From contig CAYULB010000030.1 of NCBI GenBank assembly GCA_964445575.1, positions 1 to 24,393 on the forward strand: a DNA stretch of 24,393 bases, in the 5' to 3' direction. This document shows, one piece after another, positions 1 through 7,947 of the stretch; the first letter of the stretch is position 1, and the number at the start of each line of letters is the position of its first letter. This DNA is from WJMT01 sp964445575 (lineage in GTDB: Bacteria; Acidobacteriota; Aminicenantia; Aminicenantales; Aminicenantaceae). Below the pieces are notes generated by a model. It was not told the DNA's origin, searched no databases, and saw only the letters and a list, made by a program, of their open reading frames with translations. Position numbers and translations under genes: made by a program.

Positions 1-1820
1 GGACTTTGTTTGTGGACGACTTTTTAGGGATGAGCCATGAATGGCTGTTTGGAGCGGAATACGCTGCAAGACGCGCTTACACAGAATCTGTCTATGTGGG
101 AAACTTCTATGCTATCTGGCGCCTTAATTATCCCACTATTGACTGGAACGGCGATGGAGCTCCCAGTCTTGCTGAAAACCCTTCCAACTTGAGGTATTTT
201 TCCTTCTTTAGAGGCTATTACAGAGACTTTGGAGTGGATGCTTATTCATTTTATCTGAGAGACACCGCCACATTTGGACGGTTCACTCTCAATCTGGGAC
301 TGAGATACGACCAGCAGCAGCCCTATGTGGCCCCCATTACCATTGAAGCAGTGACAGACAATCCAGCCTGGGATGAGATCGCTACTGCGGATACCCAGGC
401 AGCCCTGGATGCCATTCTTCCCGGAGCTGAAGTGGATGAAGTGAGAGCTTATGATGAAACCGGTGATCCTTACTGGTGGAAGACATTTTCTCCCAGAATC
501 GGTCTGACCTATGATGTGACCGGTGACGGGAAAACCATTGCCAAGCTCTCCTTGGCCCAGTACGGAGACTTCATGGGAATGATGGCTGGTTACTGGATGC
601 CCGGTGGTACAAGCGGTTGGATGGACTTTTACTGGAACGACAACGGCGACAATGTGATTCAGCTCAATGAGCTTTACTGGGGTACAGTCGGAGATGGAAG
701 CTACACCGCTTATCAGGTTTTTCCAGGCGGAGTTTTTTCTGGCAACTTAGCCGATGCCGGAGGCGTATGGTATGGAGGCTATGACCCCAACAACCCGCAG
801 CAGCTTACAGACCCCTACACCACCTTTGACCCGGAAGCTCAGTCGACCCGGACTTCAGAAGTCATTTTAACCCTTCAAAGAGAAGTTCTTCCTGACTTTG
901 GAGTCTCTGTCAATGCCACTTACAGAAGATATGATCAAAACAACTGGACCCTCAAGCATTTCGGAGACTTTCAGTATCTCCAGAACCAGGATTGGTATGT
1001 GCCGGCCCCGGCTCTTCCATCCAGTGTGGATGTGAGCGGAGTGAACACACCTTGGGACGGTGACATGGGCGGTGCTGATGACAACACCTACTACTACATG
1101 ACTGACAGCTACCAGGGCATTAATCCTTCGGCATACTCTCCGTACGGATATCGGACTGTTATACCGGACAGATACAGTGACTACTGGGGATTTGACATCA
1201 TTTTCAACAAGAGGCTTTCCAACAGGTGGATGCTGAACGGAAGCTTCACTTTCCAGAACCAGAAAATCCACTACGGGGATGAGGGATACCTGAATCCCAA
1301 CAACCTGTGGGCTCTGGATGAAAGAGTGTATTCGCCTTATCAGGGCGGAGCCAGCGGAAAGATCAATCAGTACACCTACTCCCCCTGGATGCTCAAGCTC
1401 GCAGGACTTTACCAGCTTCCCTATGGTGTCAACTTCTCCTTTAACTTCCAGGCCAGAGACGGCTGGCTGATCAGAGAAACAGTGGATGTCGTAGACTACA
1501 GGATTCCCAACCCAAGAAGCCGCAGCTATACAGCTTATCTGGAACCTTTTGGCGAAGAGTCCTTACCTACTTTCTACAAGCTGGATATTCGTCTTGAGAA
1601 AGTGCTGAATGTAGGAGATGCAGGCAAGATCTATCTCATGGCTGACATGTTCAACGCTCTCAACAGCACCATTGAAAACAGAAGATACCAGTATGATTGG
1701 GGAGATCTCTATGTTTACAGCGATGGAAGCACCAGTTTCACGCCTAGTTCCATGGCGGGTTCCTTGAATGAGATCCTGAACCCAAGGCTGCTGAGATTCG
1801 GAGTTCGCTTCGAGTTCTAA
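1..1820 (+). CDS. TonB-dependent outer-membrane receptor, 3' part (5' end outside window)
   Basis: The reading frame is open from the window edge (codons from position 3) to TAA at 1818-1820. About 605 residues of a larger protein are therefore present, and the TTG at 6 is not a real start. The visible part looks like the C-terminal beta-barrel of an Oar/CarA-like TonB-dependent receptor. It has alternating aromatic-rich strands, repeated Tyr/Trp/Asp loops, phrases such as FTLNLGLRYD and RWMLNGSFTF, and an end in NPRLLRFGVRFEF with a terminal Phe, as expected for a barrel protein inserted by BAM. Two loops carry Ca-binding-like patterns (DWNGDGAPSL near 142-171 and DNNGDNVIQLNE-type spacing near 640-670). 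The N-terminal plug and TonB box would lie upstream. The substrate cannot be read from the sequence; large hydrophilic loops fit a peptide or glycan ligand (inference). Base composition is richer in GC than the genes downstream. The gene ends at a strong terminator. Confidence 0.88.
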   Translation, partial: TLFVDDFLGMSHEWLFGAEYAARRAYTESVYVGNFYAIWRLNYPTIDWNGDGAPSLAENPSNLRYFSFFRGYYRDFGVDAYSFYLRDTATFGRFTLNLGLRYDQQQPYVAPITIEAVTDNPAWDEIATADTQAALDAILPGAEVDEVRAYDETGDPYWWKTFSPRIGLTYDVTGDGKTIAKLSLAQYGDFMGMMAGYWMPGGTSGWMDFYWNDNGDNVIQLNELYWGTVGDGSYTAYQVFPGGVFSGNLADAGGVWYGGYDPNNPQQLTDPYTTFDPEAQSTRTSEVILTLQREVLPDFGVSVNATYRRYDQNNWTLKHFGDFQYLQNQDWYVPAPALPSSVDVSGVNTPWDGDMGGADDNTYYYMTDSYQGINPSAYSPYGYRTVIPDRYSDYWGFDIIFNKRLSNRWMLNGSFTFQNQKIHYGDEGYLNPNNLWALDERVYSPYQGGASGKINQYTYSPWMLKLAGLYQLPYGVNFSFNFQARDGWLIRETVDVVDYRIPNPRSRSYTAYLEPFGEESLPTFYKLDIRLEKVLNVGDAGKIYLMADMFNALNSTIENRRYQYDWGDLYVYSDGSTSFTPSSMAGSLNEILNPRLLRFGVRFEF

Positions 1821-1850
1821 CAGCTAAGTAAATTGAAGTAGAAAGACTTA

Positions 1851-1928
1851 AAGCCCCTTCCCAGCGGGCGCGCCTTGAATAAAGGCGAGACAAGTGACAG
1901 CACACTTGCCCGCGGAAGGGGCTTTTTT
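1851..1928 (+). terminator. Branched intrinsic terminator after the TonB receptor
   Basis: An 11-bp perfect outer stem (AAGCCCCTTCC at 1851-1861 with GGAAGGGGCTT at 1914-1924) runs into T1923-T1928. Unusually the loop is itself structured. After a CA bulge there is a second 6-bp stem (GCGGGC 1864-1869 with GCCCGC 1908-1913). Inside it are two small hairpins, CGCCTT 1871-1876 with AAGGCG 1882-1887, and AAGTG 1892-1896 with CACTT 1903-1907. The whole can be drawn as a three-way junction. Terminator function is supported by position just after a stop codon and by the T-run; any further RNA role is open. Confidence 0.85.
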
Positions 1929-1940
1929 CATTGGAGCGCA

Positions 1941-1969
1941 TTGACTTGAAGTGAGTTTGCTTTTAGAAT
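1941..1969 (+). promoter_or_regulatory. Sigma70-like promoter of the superoxide reductase gene
   Basis: TTGACT at 1941-1946, a 17-bp spacer and TAGAAT at 1964-1969 match the -35/-10 consensus at 5/6 each. Transcription would start near 1976 and give a leader of about 50 nt before the ATG at 2026. A Shine-Dalgarno-like AAGGAGAG precedes the start. It lies directly after the terminator of the previous gene, so the reductase is probably its own transcription unit. Confidence 0.6.
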
Positions 1970-2025
1970 AGAAAAGGAATTGGTGCAAACAGCAGACTTA
2001 ATCATTAGACATAAGGAGAGAAATA

Positions 2026-2421
2026 ATGACTGAGTTTAAAGAATTGTTTAAAACCGCTGATTGGAAAAAGGAAAAACATGTCCCTGTGATAGATGCCCCG
2101 GATAAAATAAAAAGAGGGGAGATGTTTGAAGTGAAAGTCAGCATAGGAAAAGAAGTCGCTCATCCTAATAAGACCGAACATCACATCCGCTGGATCATGT
2201 TGTATTTCAAGCCAGAGGGAGACAATTTCCCTTATCAAATCGGAAAAGTCGAGTTTGCAGCTCATGGAGAAAGCACCGAAGGGCCCGATACCAGCACGGT
2301 TTACACCCATCATGCAGCCACTTTGAGTTTTAAAACTGAGAAACCAGGGACTATCTTTGCATCAAGCCTCTGCAATATACATGGGCTTTGGCAGAGCTCC
2401 AAAGACATCACCGTAGAATAA
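2026..2421 (+). CDS. Superoxide reductase (neelaredoxin-type, class II)
   Basis: This 131-residue protein catalyses one-electron reduction of superoxide to hydrogen peroxide at a mononuclear Fe(His)4(Cys) centre in the cytoplasm, without releasing oxygen; this is typical of anaerobes. All five iron ligands are visible: H18 in EKHVP, H46 and H52 in HPNKTEHH, and C116 and H119 in the CNIHGLW motif. E16-K17 sit just before H18, where the mobile Glu/Lys of the family lie. There is no N-terminal desulforedoxin (Cys4) domain, so it is the one-iron class and needs an external donor such as rubredoxin, which is not encoded here. The start follows AAGGAGAG with good spacing. It stands alone between a terminator and a repeat element. 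No symbol is assigned because sor, dfx and nlr are all used for the family. Confidence 0.93.
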   Translation: MTEFKELFKTADWKKEKHVPVIDAPDKIKRGEMFEVKVSIGKEVAHPNKTEHHIRWIMLYFKPEGDNFPYQIGKVEFAAHGESTEGPDTSTVYTHHAATLSFKTEKPGTIFASSLCNIHGLWQSSKDITVE

Positions 2422-2479
2422 AATTATAAATAGCCCAAGCTAACTTAGACTATTCACAAGCCGCGGTTTTGAGCTTAAA

Positions 2480-2710
2480 GAAATTCAGGTGTGGCTGAAG
2501 CGACATTGAATACGGTGAATTGTGAATGGTTAATGGTAAGTGGTGAATGGTAAATTGAAATGAATTTAGTTTTTTATGAGATACAATTCTCCATTTACAA
2601 TTCACTATTTACTGCTTTTGTTGGAACGGCGGGAGTTACGCAGGCGCCGAGAAAAACGAAGAAGAATGGCGTTAAAAATCTTTAGTAAGCACAAGCCAGG
2701 CCTGAATTTC
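2480..2710 (+). repeat. 231-bp repeat core, copy 1 (forward)
   Basis: The core is bounded on both sides by GAAATTCAGG-type ends. The left end (GAAATTCAGGTGTGGCTG) and the complement of the right end (GAAATTCAGGCCTGGCTTG) form an imperfect terminal inverted repeat. Aligned with the complement of 13179-13409, the first 200 or so bases differ at only three positions, after which the last ~20 bases diverge. It includes a short-period stretch (units like TGAATGGT) and a 15-bp stem with one G-U pair (2515-2529 with 2591-2605). Confidence 0.8.
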
Positions 2711-2731
2711 ATATCGGCTTGCCTTAATGGT

Positions 2732-2848
2732 AAAAAAATGGCGATTAAAATAGAAATACAAACAGTAAGGATGCTCTAGACATTGTTCTTGAAAAAACCT
2801 TGTACATAGCTGTAAATAGGTTAATTATAAAAGCATCGCCATTTTTTT
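2732..2848. repeat. Right arm of repeat copy 1, closed by a 14-bp stem
   Basis: AAAAAAATGGCGAT (2732-2745) pairs perfectly with ATCGCCATTTTTTT (2835-2848) across a loop of about 90 nt. The matching segment in copy 2 (13431-13548) is clearly homologous but diverged. The same stem is preserved there by a compensated G-C to A-T change. The loop keeps a conserved stretch around GACAT-GTTCTTGAAAAAA. Confidence 0.65.
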
Positions 2849-2865
2849 ATGAATAGTCCAAGAAA

Positions 2866-4740
2866 CTATAGGTGCCAGGTAGAGAGAAAAGGCATATAAG
2901 TAATCAGAAGTACTGAAATCAGTTGAATAAAAAAGAACAGGATTATGCTTCGATAGACTCTCTCCATGGGTTCTTCGAATCGGTATGAGGCCAAAAAGAG
3001 ATTCAGCCCTACAGGAGGAGTCAGATATCCCAGCTCCATATTTGCCAGAAAAATAATGCCGAGATGAACGGGGTGTATCTGGAAAACTTGGCCTAAAGGA
3101 ATGATAAGAGGGACTACTACCAGGATAGCAGAGAATATATCCATAAAAAAACCTGTAATCAATAGACAAAGATTGAGAAGCAGCAGGAATAAATATTTTG
3201 AGCCGATATTCGCCTGAGCCCATTCTGCTAATTTTACCGGGATCTGGGCATCCACCATAAAATAGGATAGAGCTTTAGCAATAGCTATGATGGAAAGCAC
3301 TCCTCCTATTATGGGGATACTTTTTTTGATGATACCGGAAAGGCTTTTTATTTTTATGTCTCTTGTTATTGCCAGTTCCACAATTAATATATAAAGAACC
3401 GCCACTGCTCCGCTTTCAACCAAAGTAGTGAGACCTCCGAAATAAAAGCCCAAAATAATGACGGGAAGAAGTATTTCCCAAAAAGAAATTTTTATAGACC
3501 TGGCTGCTTCTTTTATTTTGAAAGTTTCTCTGGGGATATTTTTCCGAACAGAATAGAGTACTCCCACCAAGATCATAGCCAATATCATTAGAGAACCAGG
3601 AAGGAGACCGCCTATAAACATATCTTTGATGCTTATCTGGGCAGTGACGCCATAGATGATTATAGGAAGACTGGGAGGAAACAAAAGGCCGATGCTTCCC
3701 GAAGCAGTGAGCAGTCCGGTACTGAACTTTTTTTTATAATGGCCTTTTCTGAGAACCATCAAGAGAAAGCCGCCCAAAGCCAGTATGGTGACCCCTGATG
3801 CCCCTGTAAAAGTGGTGAAAAAAGCACAGGCCAGAACACTCACTACCGCAAGTCCACCCGGAAACCAGGAGAACAAAGATTTGAACAATCCCACAATTCT
3901 CTCTCCAGCCCTGCTTTCTGAAAGTAAAAAACCGGCAATGGTAAAAAGCGGAATAGCGGGGATGGAATGACTTATAAGAAGGGAGTAGGCTTCATTAGGG
4001 ACTACTTCAAGAGGGAGCCCAGCTCTGGCAAAGAGAAGATAGGCTGTACCCCCAAGGACTATGAAGATCCTCATCCCAAAAACTGCTGTCAAAATAAGCA
4101 GAATGATCAAAGGCCAAGCACAAGAAGTGATCGCGTTCTCATAACCTGAGGAGAGGATTTTAAAAATTCCAGGAGATTTTCCAGTTAAACCTGTGTATGA
4201 ATTCAGGATTGGTTTGATGGAGAGAAGGGTTCCCATAAAAATTCCGGAGGAGGCAGAAATGATTTTGAATATTTTTTTTTCAAGATGAAGGCTGAATCTT
4301 AAAGCCATGATAAAATATCCTACCGCCATAATCAGGATTATATATTTCAGGCTGAATATTCCCACTTTCTGTTCAATAGTAAAACCGTTTATGGCAAAGG
4401 AAAGCGAAGCCCAGGCAAAGGCAGTAGTCATAGAGGCGGCAAGTGAAGTAACAATCAGGTGAATAAAAGATTTGGTTTTTTGAGAAAGATTAAAACTGAG
4501 ATTCAAAGAAAGATGTTTTTTCTCCCTGGTGGTGACCATTCCACCCAAAAAAGTGATGATAAGCACTAGATGATGAATATAGTCAGTGGAATTAGGAATT
4601 CCTGTCTGGAATATCTTTCTGGCGATGACTTCCATTACAGGGATTAAAGCCAGCAGAAAGACCATGAAAAAGACAAGGTGGTCTTCAAATATGTGGATGA
4701 TCTTTAGAACGGTGTTCTTCATTTCTCTTTTGGTACTCAT
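2866..4740 (-). CDS. TRAP transporter fused small and large permease (TatQM/DctQM type)
   Basis: This 624-residue inner-membrane protein forms the channel of a tripartite ATP-independent periplasmic transporter driven by an ion gradient. Residues about 1-165 are the DctQ-like four-helix small subunit (FFMVFLLALIPVMEVIARKIF, then the helix around HHLVLIITFLGGMV). From about residue 205 the DctM-like large subunit follows, with family phrases IPLFTIAGFLLSES, FFTTFTGASGVTILALGG and ASGSIGLLFPPSLPIIIYG, and near the end TPPVGLNLFLAS. Q-M fusions are known, including in the spirochaete Tat transporter. It overlaps the 3' end of the binding-protein gene by 56 bp if the ATG at 4740 is used. A second in-frame ATG at 4722 has a better purine-rich leader (AAAAGAGAA) and may be the real start; both overlap, so translation is probably coupled. 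It ends just beside repeat copy 1. Confidence 0.93.
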   Translation of the reverse strand: MSTKREMKNTVLKIIHIFEDHLVFFMVFLLALIPVMEVIARKIFQTGIPNSTDYIHHLVLIITFLGGMVTTREKKHLSLNLSFNLSQKTKSFIHLIVTSLAASMTTAFAWASLSFAINGFTIEQKVGIFSLKYIILIMAVGYFIMALRFSLHLEKKIFKIISASSGIFMGTLLSIKPILNSYTGLTGKSPGIFKILSSGYENAITSCAWPLIILLILTAVFGMRIFIVLGGTAYLLFARAGLPLEVVPNEAYSLLISHSIPAIPLFTIAGFLLSESRAGERIVGLFKSLFSWFPGGLAVVSVLACAFFTTFTGASGVTILALGGFLLMVLRKGHYKKKFSTGLLTASGSIGLLFPPSLPIIIYGVTAQISIKDMFIGGLLPGSLMILAMILVGVLYSVRKNIPRETFKIKEAARSIKISFWEILLPVIILGFYFGGLTTLVESGAVAVLYILIVELAITRDIKIKSLSGIIKKSIPIIGGVLSIIAIAKALSYFMVDAQIPVKLAEWAQANIGSKYLFLLLLNLCLLITGFFMDIFSAILVVVPLIIPLGQVFQIHPVHLGIIFLANMELGYLTPPVGLNLFLASYRFEEPMERVYRSIILFFFIQLISVLLITYMPFLSTWHL

Positions 4741-5722
4741 TTAAGTAATGTTTTAACTCTTCATAGATCTTTTGAGAGAATACATTGTCGATAAGAACTT
4801 CCATTCCCTTTTCCGCTGTATTTTTCCATTTCGCAACTGCATTATCAGGAACCTCATTTATTTTCAGCCCATGTTCTTTCATAGTTTCGATAGCTTCCTC
4901 TTCCAGCTTTTTTCTTTCTTGGTTTAATTTTTCAGAAACTTCTTCAGCGGCATCCAGCATTTTTTGTTTGTATTGGTCTGGAACTTGGTTCCAGATGCTT
5001 TCAGTGACCACTACCCCCCCCACTATAGGTGCGATTTTGAGAGAGCACATATGGGGAGCTAAAGAGAAATACTGACCTGAAGCAGCTACCAGGGGAGATA
5101 AATAGAAAGAATCCACCATCCCGCTTTGAAGAGCCATCATAAGGTCTTTAAGGTCAGTGGGTACAATATGATATCCAGACCTTTTCCAGGCCTGTTCCAG
5201 CACTGCCTCTCCGGTGGTAAAGGAAAGCTTGTGTTTTTTTAAGTCTTCCGGGTAAATAACTTTTTCTTTAGAAAAAATGTGTATCCATCCTGCCATTGAC
5301 CAAATGATAATTTTGAATCCATTCTCCTCAATTCCCTTTTCGAAAACAGGTTTCATCTTATTCAAAACAAAGTTCAGTTCTTGATCCGAAGTGATGAGAA
5401 AAGGGATGTTGAGGACATAAATGTCTGAATATATCTTGGTCAGACCCCGATTGGTAAAAACTCCTCCTCCCAGCATTCCTATTCTCATCTTTCTCAAAGT
5501 ATCGGCTTCATTTCCGGCAATGCTTCCCGGATATATTTTCAACTCGACTTCTCCGTCAGTAATCTCCTGCCACTTTTGGTTGAGGATCCGCAGGGCATCA
5601 TCCCAGGGAGAGTGTTTGGGAGCAATGCTCCCTATTTTAATATTGGTTGAAAACAAAGAAGCGCAGAGGAAAACTTGCAGCAGACCCAGTAAAATGATTT
5701 TGGATATATTCGTTTTTTTCAT
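4685..5722 (-). CDS. TRAP transporter periplasmic solute-binding protein (TatP/DctP family)
   Basis: This 345-residue exported binding protein captures the solute in the periplasm and delivers it to the TatQM-like permease. An N-terminal signal peptide (KKTNISKIILLGLLQVFLCA) is followed by the family start IKIGSIAPKHSPW, then YPGSIAGNEADTLRKMRIG and IPFLITSDQEL. The region that in most DctP proteins carries the ligand-binding Arg (pattern K-[IL]-R) reads HKLSFTTGE (about 164-172) with Ser in its place, so a carboxylate anchor appears to be missing. That fits the atypical TatP branch, for which hydrophobic ligands have been suggested. The C-terminus is rich in charged helices (SEKLNQERKKLEEEAIETM). 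It lies 15 bp after the TatT-like gene and overlaps the permease gene. The substrate is unknown. Confidence 0.92.
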   Translation of the reverse strand: MKKTNISKIILLGLLQVFLCASLFSTNIKIGSIAPKHSPWDDALRILNQKWQEITDGEVELKIYPGSIAGNEADTLRKMRIGMLGGGVFTNRGLTKIYSDIYVLNIPFLITSDQELNFVLNKMKPVFEKGIEENGFKIIIWSMAGWIHIFSKEKVIYPEDLKKHKLSFTTGEAVLEQAWKRSGYHIVPTDLKDLMMALQSGMVDSFYLSPLVAASGQYFSLAPHMCSLKIAPIVGGVVVTESIWNQVPDQYKQKMLDAAEEVSEKLNQERKKLEEEAIETMKEHGLKINEVPDNAVAKWKNTAEKGMEVLIDNVFSQKIYEELKHYLNEYQKRNEEHRSKDHPHI

Positions 5723-5737
5723 TGTTTTCCCATGATT

Positions 5738-6670
5738 TTATTTTATTTCTACAAAATAGTCTTCAATATGTTCAAGCATCCATTCAGCTTTTCTATGACA
5801 TATGGTGTTCTGAAGCCTCAGAGAGATTTCTTTATCCGGGTCTATTTTAAGAGCTTGGTTTAAAAGAGCTTTGAATTCTTTTAAATTTTGTTCTTTTACA
5901 GAGACTGTGGAAGCCAAGGATAGATAAGGGGATGCTGACCTTCCTTTAGATAATTTGACGGCTTTTTTAAAATGTTCTCTGGCTTTATCTGAGCTTCCTC
6001 CCATGTATTCTGGTAGGGAACCATAATATAGGATGAAAAAGTCATGGACAGAACCATTGTTGTAATCTTCATCCAGTTCCAAAACTTTGTTCATCAGGGC
6101 CTCTGCCTGGGGAAGTGAGATTCCAAGCTTCATGTCAAACGGGTCAATGGAATAAGCAGCTACCCAGCCAGCAGAAGCCCAGTAGAGAGCTGGAACGTCC
6201 TCTTTTTTAACATCCTTAAGAGCTTGCTGGTATTTTTTTGCTTCCAAGTTATTAAAAAAACCTGGATATTTCATTTCAAGCAGTGCAAGAACGTAGTCTC
6301 TTCCTCTTAGGTAAAGATTTTTGGCCCTGTTGAGCATGTATTCTTTTTTCTCGAATTCTCGGTCCGGAAGCTGTTCTGCTGGAGATTGAACATATACATT
6401 TGCGTACATGATGTACAGCATTCCTGTTTGGAGCCTCACCCCATAATGTTCGGGTATGGCTGACATAAGAGACTCATACATTTTTATAGTAAAGGGAAGG
6501 GCATCTCCCACCAGCTCAGGGTCATTATCTGATAAAAAGACATTGCCGCTGCTTTCTCCACTCAAAGTGTCTGCTGCTTTTTTCAGGACAAATTTTTCAA
6601 TAGAACAGGAAGATACACCTAAAAAGAGAAGTATTGAGAGAAAACACGCATTGATTTTCAACTTTTCCAT
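5738..6670 (-). CDS. TRAP-associated TPR lipoprotein (TatT, T-component)
   Basis: This is a 310-residue lipoprotein with a good lipobox (GVSSC, Cys22). A helical repeat domain follows, with TPR-like pairs at about 125-160, 190-235 (LPQAEALMNKVLELDEDYN) and 225-290 (DKAREHFKKAVKLSKG; KEFKALLNQALKIDPDK). The sequence and its position directly before a TRAP binding protein fit the TRAP transporter T-component family defined by Treponema pallidum Tp0956 (TatT), which is proposed to bind TatP (Tp0957). The phrase SLMSAIPEHYGVRLQTGMLYIMYANVYVQ is split by a helix turn as in that family's first repeats. The gene order T-P-QM is the same as in the spirochaete locus. It probably sits in the periplasm, anchored to a membrane, and may chaperone or gate ligand transfer. 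The start ATG at 6670 is preceded by AAAAAGACA, a poor ribosome-binding site. Confidence 0.88.
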   Translation of the reverse strand: MEKLKINACFLSILLFLGVSSCSIEKFVLKKAADTLSGESSGNVFLSDNDPELVGDALPFTIKMYESLMSAIPEHYGVRLQTGMLYIMYANVYVQSPAEQLPDREFEKKEYMLNRAKNLYLRGRDYVLALLEMKYPGFFNNLEAKKYQQALKDVKKEDVPALYWASAGWVAAYSIDPFDMKLGISLPQAEALMNKVLELDEDYNNGSVHDFFILYYGSLPEYMGGSSDKAREHFKKAVKLSKGRSASPYLSLASTVSVKEQNLKEFKALLNQALKIDPDKEISLRLQNTICHRKAEWMLEHIEDYFVEIK

Positions 6671-6718
6671 TGTCTTTTTGTTTCCTAGGCAGTATAAGCT
6701 TATATTCCTAAAAAGAAC

Positions 6719-7831
6719 TTATTTGACTTGCTGATAAGCCCACTCCAGCCAATGAGTGATGATTTCCAGGTCTTCTTTATCAATGGTGGCTCCGCACCAG
6801 AATCTTAAGCCTGGAGGTGCTTCGCGGTATGAGCCGCAGTCATAAGCCACTTCTTCGTCAGCCAGAAGTTTCACCATAGCTTTGATCTTTTCTTCAGGAA
6901 GGTCCACGCTGAAACAGACACTTGTGTTGGAACGGATTTCTTTCTTTTCTGCAAGAAATTCTATCCAGTCATGTTTGGCCACAAAATCTTCAAAAACTTT
7001 AAGGTTTTCATTGCTTCTTTTTATGAGCCCTGAAAGGCCTCCTACAGATTCAACCCAGTCCAGAGCAGCAAGGTAGTCCTCATTGGCCAGCATGGAAGGA
7101 GTGTTGATGGTGGACCCCTTAAATATGCCTTCATTGAATTTCCCTTTTTTAGTCAAGCGAAATATTTTAGGCATAGGCCATGGTGGGGAGTAGGTCTTTA
7201 TCCTTTCCACAGCTCTTGGAGATAGTATCAGCACACCATGAGCAGCTTCTCCCCCCAGAACTTTCTGCCAGGAATAGGTGATGACATCGAGCTTATGATA
7301 AGGTATTTCCATAGCAAATATAGCAGAGGTTGCATCGCAGAGGGTAAGACCTTTTCTGTTGTCAGGAATCCAGTCTCCGTTTGGGACTTTGACTCCGCTG
7401 GTAGTTCCGTTCCACACGAAAACCACATCATTGTTGAAATCTGTCTGGGTAAGGTCAGGCAGCTTTCCGTACTCTGCTTCGAAGACGCGCACATTTTTCA
7501 GCTTCAATTGGTCCTTAATATCTGTAGCCCATCCCTTACTGAAAGATTCCCATACAAAAACATCCACTCCTCTGGGCCCCAAAAGAGACCACATGGCCAT
7601 TTCAAAGGCTCCGGTATCTGATGCAGGCACAATGCCGGCTAAATAATCAGGAGGCAGTCCTAATATTTTTTTGGTACTTTCTATGGACTCTGCCAATTTC
7701 CCTTTCCCCAATGCACTCCGGTGAGAACGGCCCAATGGAGTGTCTTTGAGCTCATCCAGCGAGTAGTCAGGGTGTTTGGCACAGGGGCCAGAAGAATAAC
7801 AGTTATTTTTAGGTTTGACTTTAGGTTTCAT
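6719..7831 (-). CDS. serC: Phosphoserine aminotransferase (archaeal/alphaproteobacterial-type SerC)
   Basis: This 370-residue PLP enzyme (class V aminotransferase fold) converts 3-phosphohydroxypyruvate and glutamate to phosphoserine and 2-oxoglutarate in serine synthesis; in some organisms it also acts in pyridoxal synthesis. The N-terminus NNCYSSGPCAKHPDYSLDEL and the SHRSALGK stretch mark the SerC subfamily found in Methanosarcina and Alphaproteobacteria rather than the E. coli type. The Schiff-base lysine is K190 in TYSWQKVLGGEAAHG; D166 in TLCDATSAI is the PLP ring-nitrogen partner. The length is normal. ATG at 7831 follows GGAGGAG with 8-nt spacing, the clearest ribosome-binding site on this strand. 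It has its own promoter and lies 48 bp before the TatT-like gene, so it may head a serC-tatT-tatP-tatQM transcript. Confidence 0.94.
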   Translation of the reverse strand: MKPKVKPKNNCYSSGPCAKHPDYSLDELKDTPLGRSHRSALGKGKLAESIESTKKILGLPPDYLAGIVPASDTGAFEMAMWSLLGPRGVDVFVWESFSKGWATDIKDQLKLKNVRVFEAEYGKLPDLTQTDFNNDVVFVWNGTTSGVKVPNGDWIPDNRKGLTLCDATSAIFAMEIPYHKLDVITYSWQKVLGGEAAHGVLILSPRAVERIKTYSPPWPMPKIFRLTKKGKFNEGIFKGSTINTPSMLANEDYLAALDWVESVGGLSGLIKRSNENLKVFEDFVAKHDWIEFLAEKKEIRSNTSVCFSVDLPEEKIKAMVKLLADEEVAYDCGSYREAPPGLRFWCGATIDKEDLEIITHWLEWAYQQVK

Positions 7832-7895
7832 GATTGCTTCTCCTCCAATGATGGTTTTGATTGGTCTCTGACATTTGGTCTAATGATACAAAATA

Positions 7896-7924
7896 AGAAT
7901 ATTAAATGCTTAAAGTCCTGTCAA
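7896..7924 (-). promoter_or_regulatory. Sigma70-like promoter of serC (and probably the TRAP operon)
   Basis: Read on the minus strand, a perfect TTGACA (complement of 7919-7924) is followed by a 17-bp spacer and TATTCT (complement of 7896-7901, 4/6). The start of transcription would fall near 7889, giving a leader of about 58 nt that contains the GGAGGAG site. No terminator is visible between glnS and this promoter, so read-through from glnS is possible. Confidence 0.6.
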
Positions 7925-7947
7925 TGAAATATGTTTGAGGATGTGAA

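Larger units (their letters stand above)
2448..2858. repeat. Repeat element copy 1 (411 bp, with terminal inverted repeats)
   Basis: This fills the space between the convergent superoxide reductase and TRAP permease genes. Its ends are 9-bp perfect inverted repeats (GACTATTCA 2448-2456 and TGAATAGTC 2850-2858). They extend to 13 bp with one mismatch (CTTAGACTATTCA 2444-2456 against the complement of 2850-2862). Inside are a short left arm (2457-2479), a 231-bp core (2480-2710) and a right arm (2711-2849). A related element is at 12987-13562. A 67-codon open frame (2576-2779) runs through it, but it crosses the module boundary and shows no protein-like features, so I call no gene. The element looks non-autonomous and MITE-like; that label is inference. 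Confidence 0.7.

Noticed and set aside
867..1271. 134-codon open frame on the minus strand inside the TonB receptor gene
   Set aside because: It lies wholly opposite a clear coding frame, has no ribosome site, and its residues show no domain pattern.
2515..2570. Short-period repeats (TGAATGGT-like) that look like a CRISPR or minisatellite
   Set aside because: The units are too short (7-9 bp), degenerate and without spacers; identical text in copy 2 shows it is simply part of the repeat core.
2576..2779. 67-codon frame in repeat copy 1 with an Arg-rich stretch
   Set aside because: It crosses the core/arm boundary; in copy 2 the core is inverted relative to the arm, so the frame cannot be conserved as a protein.
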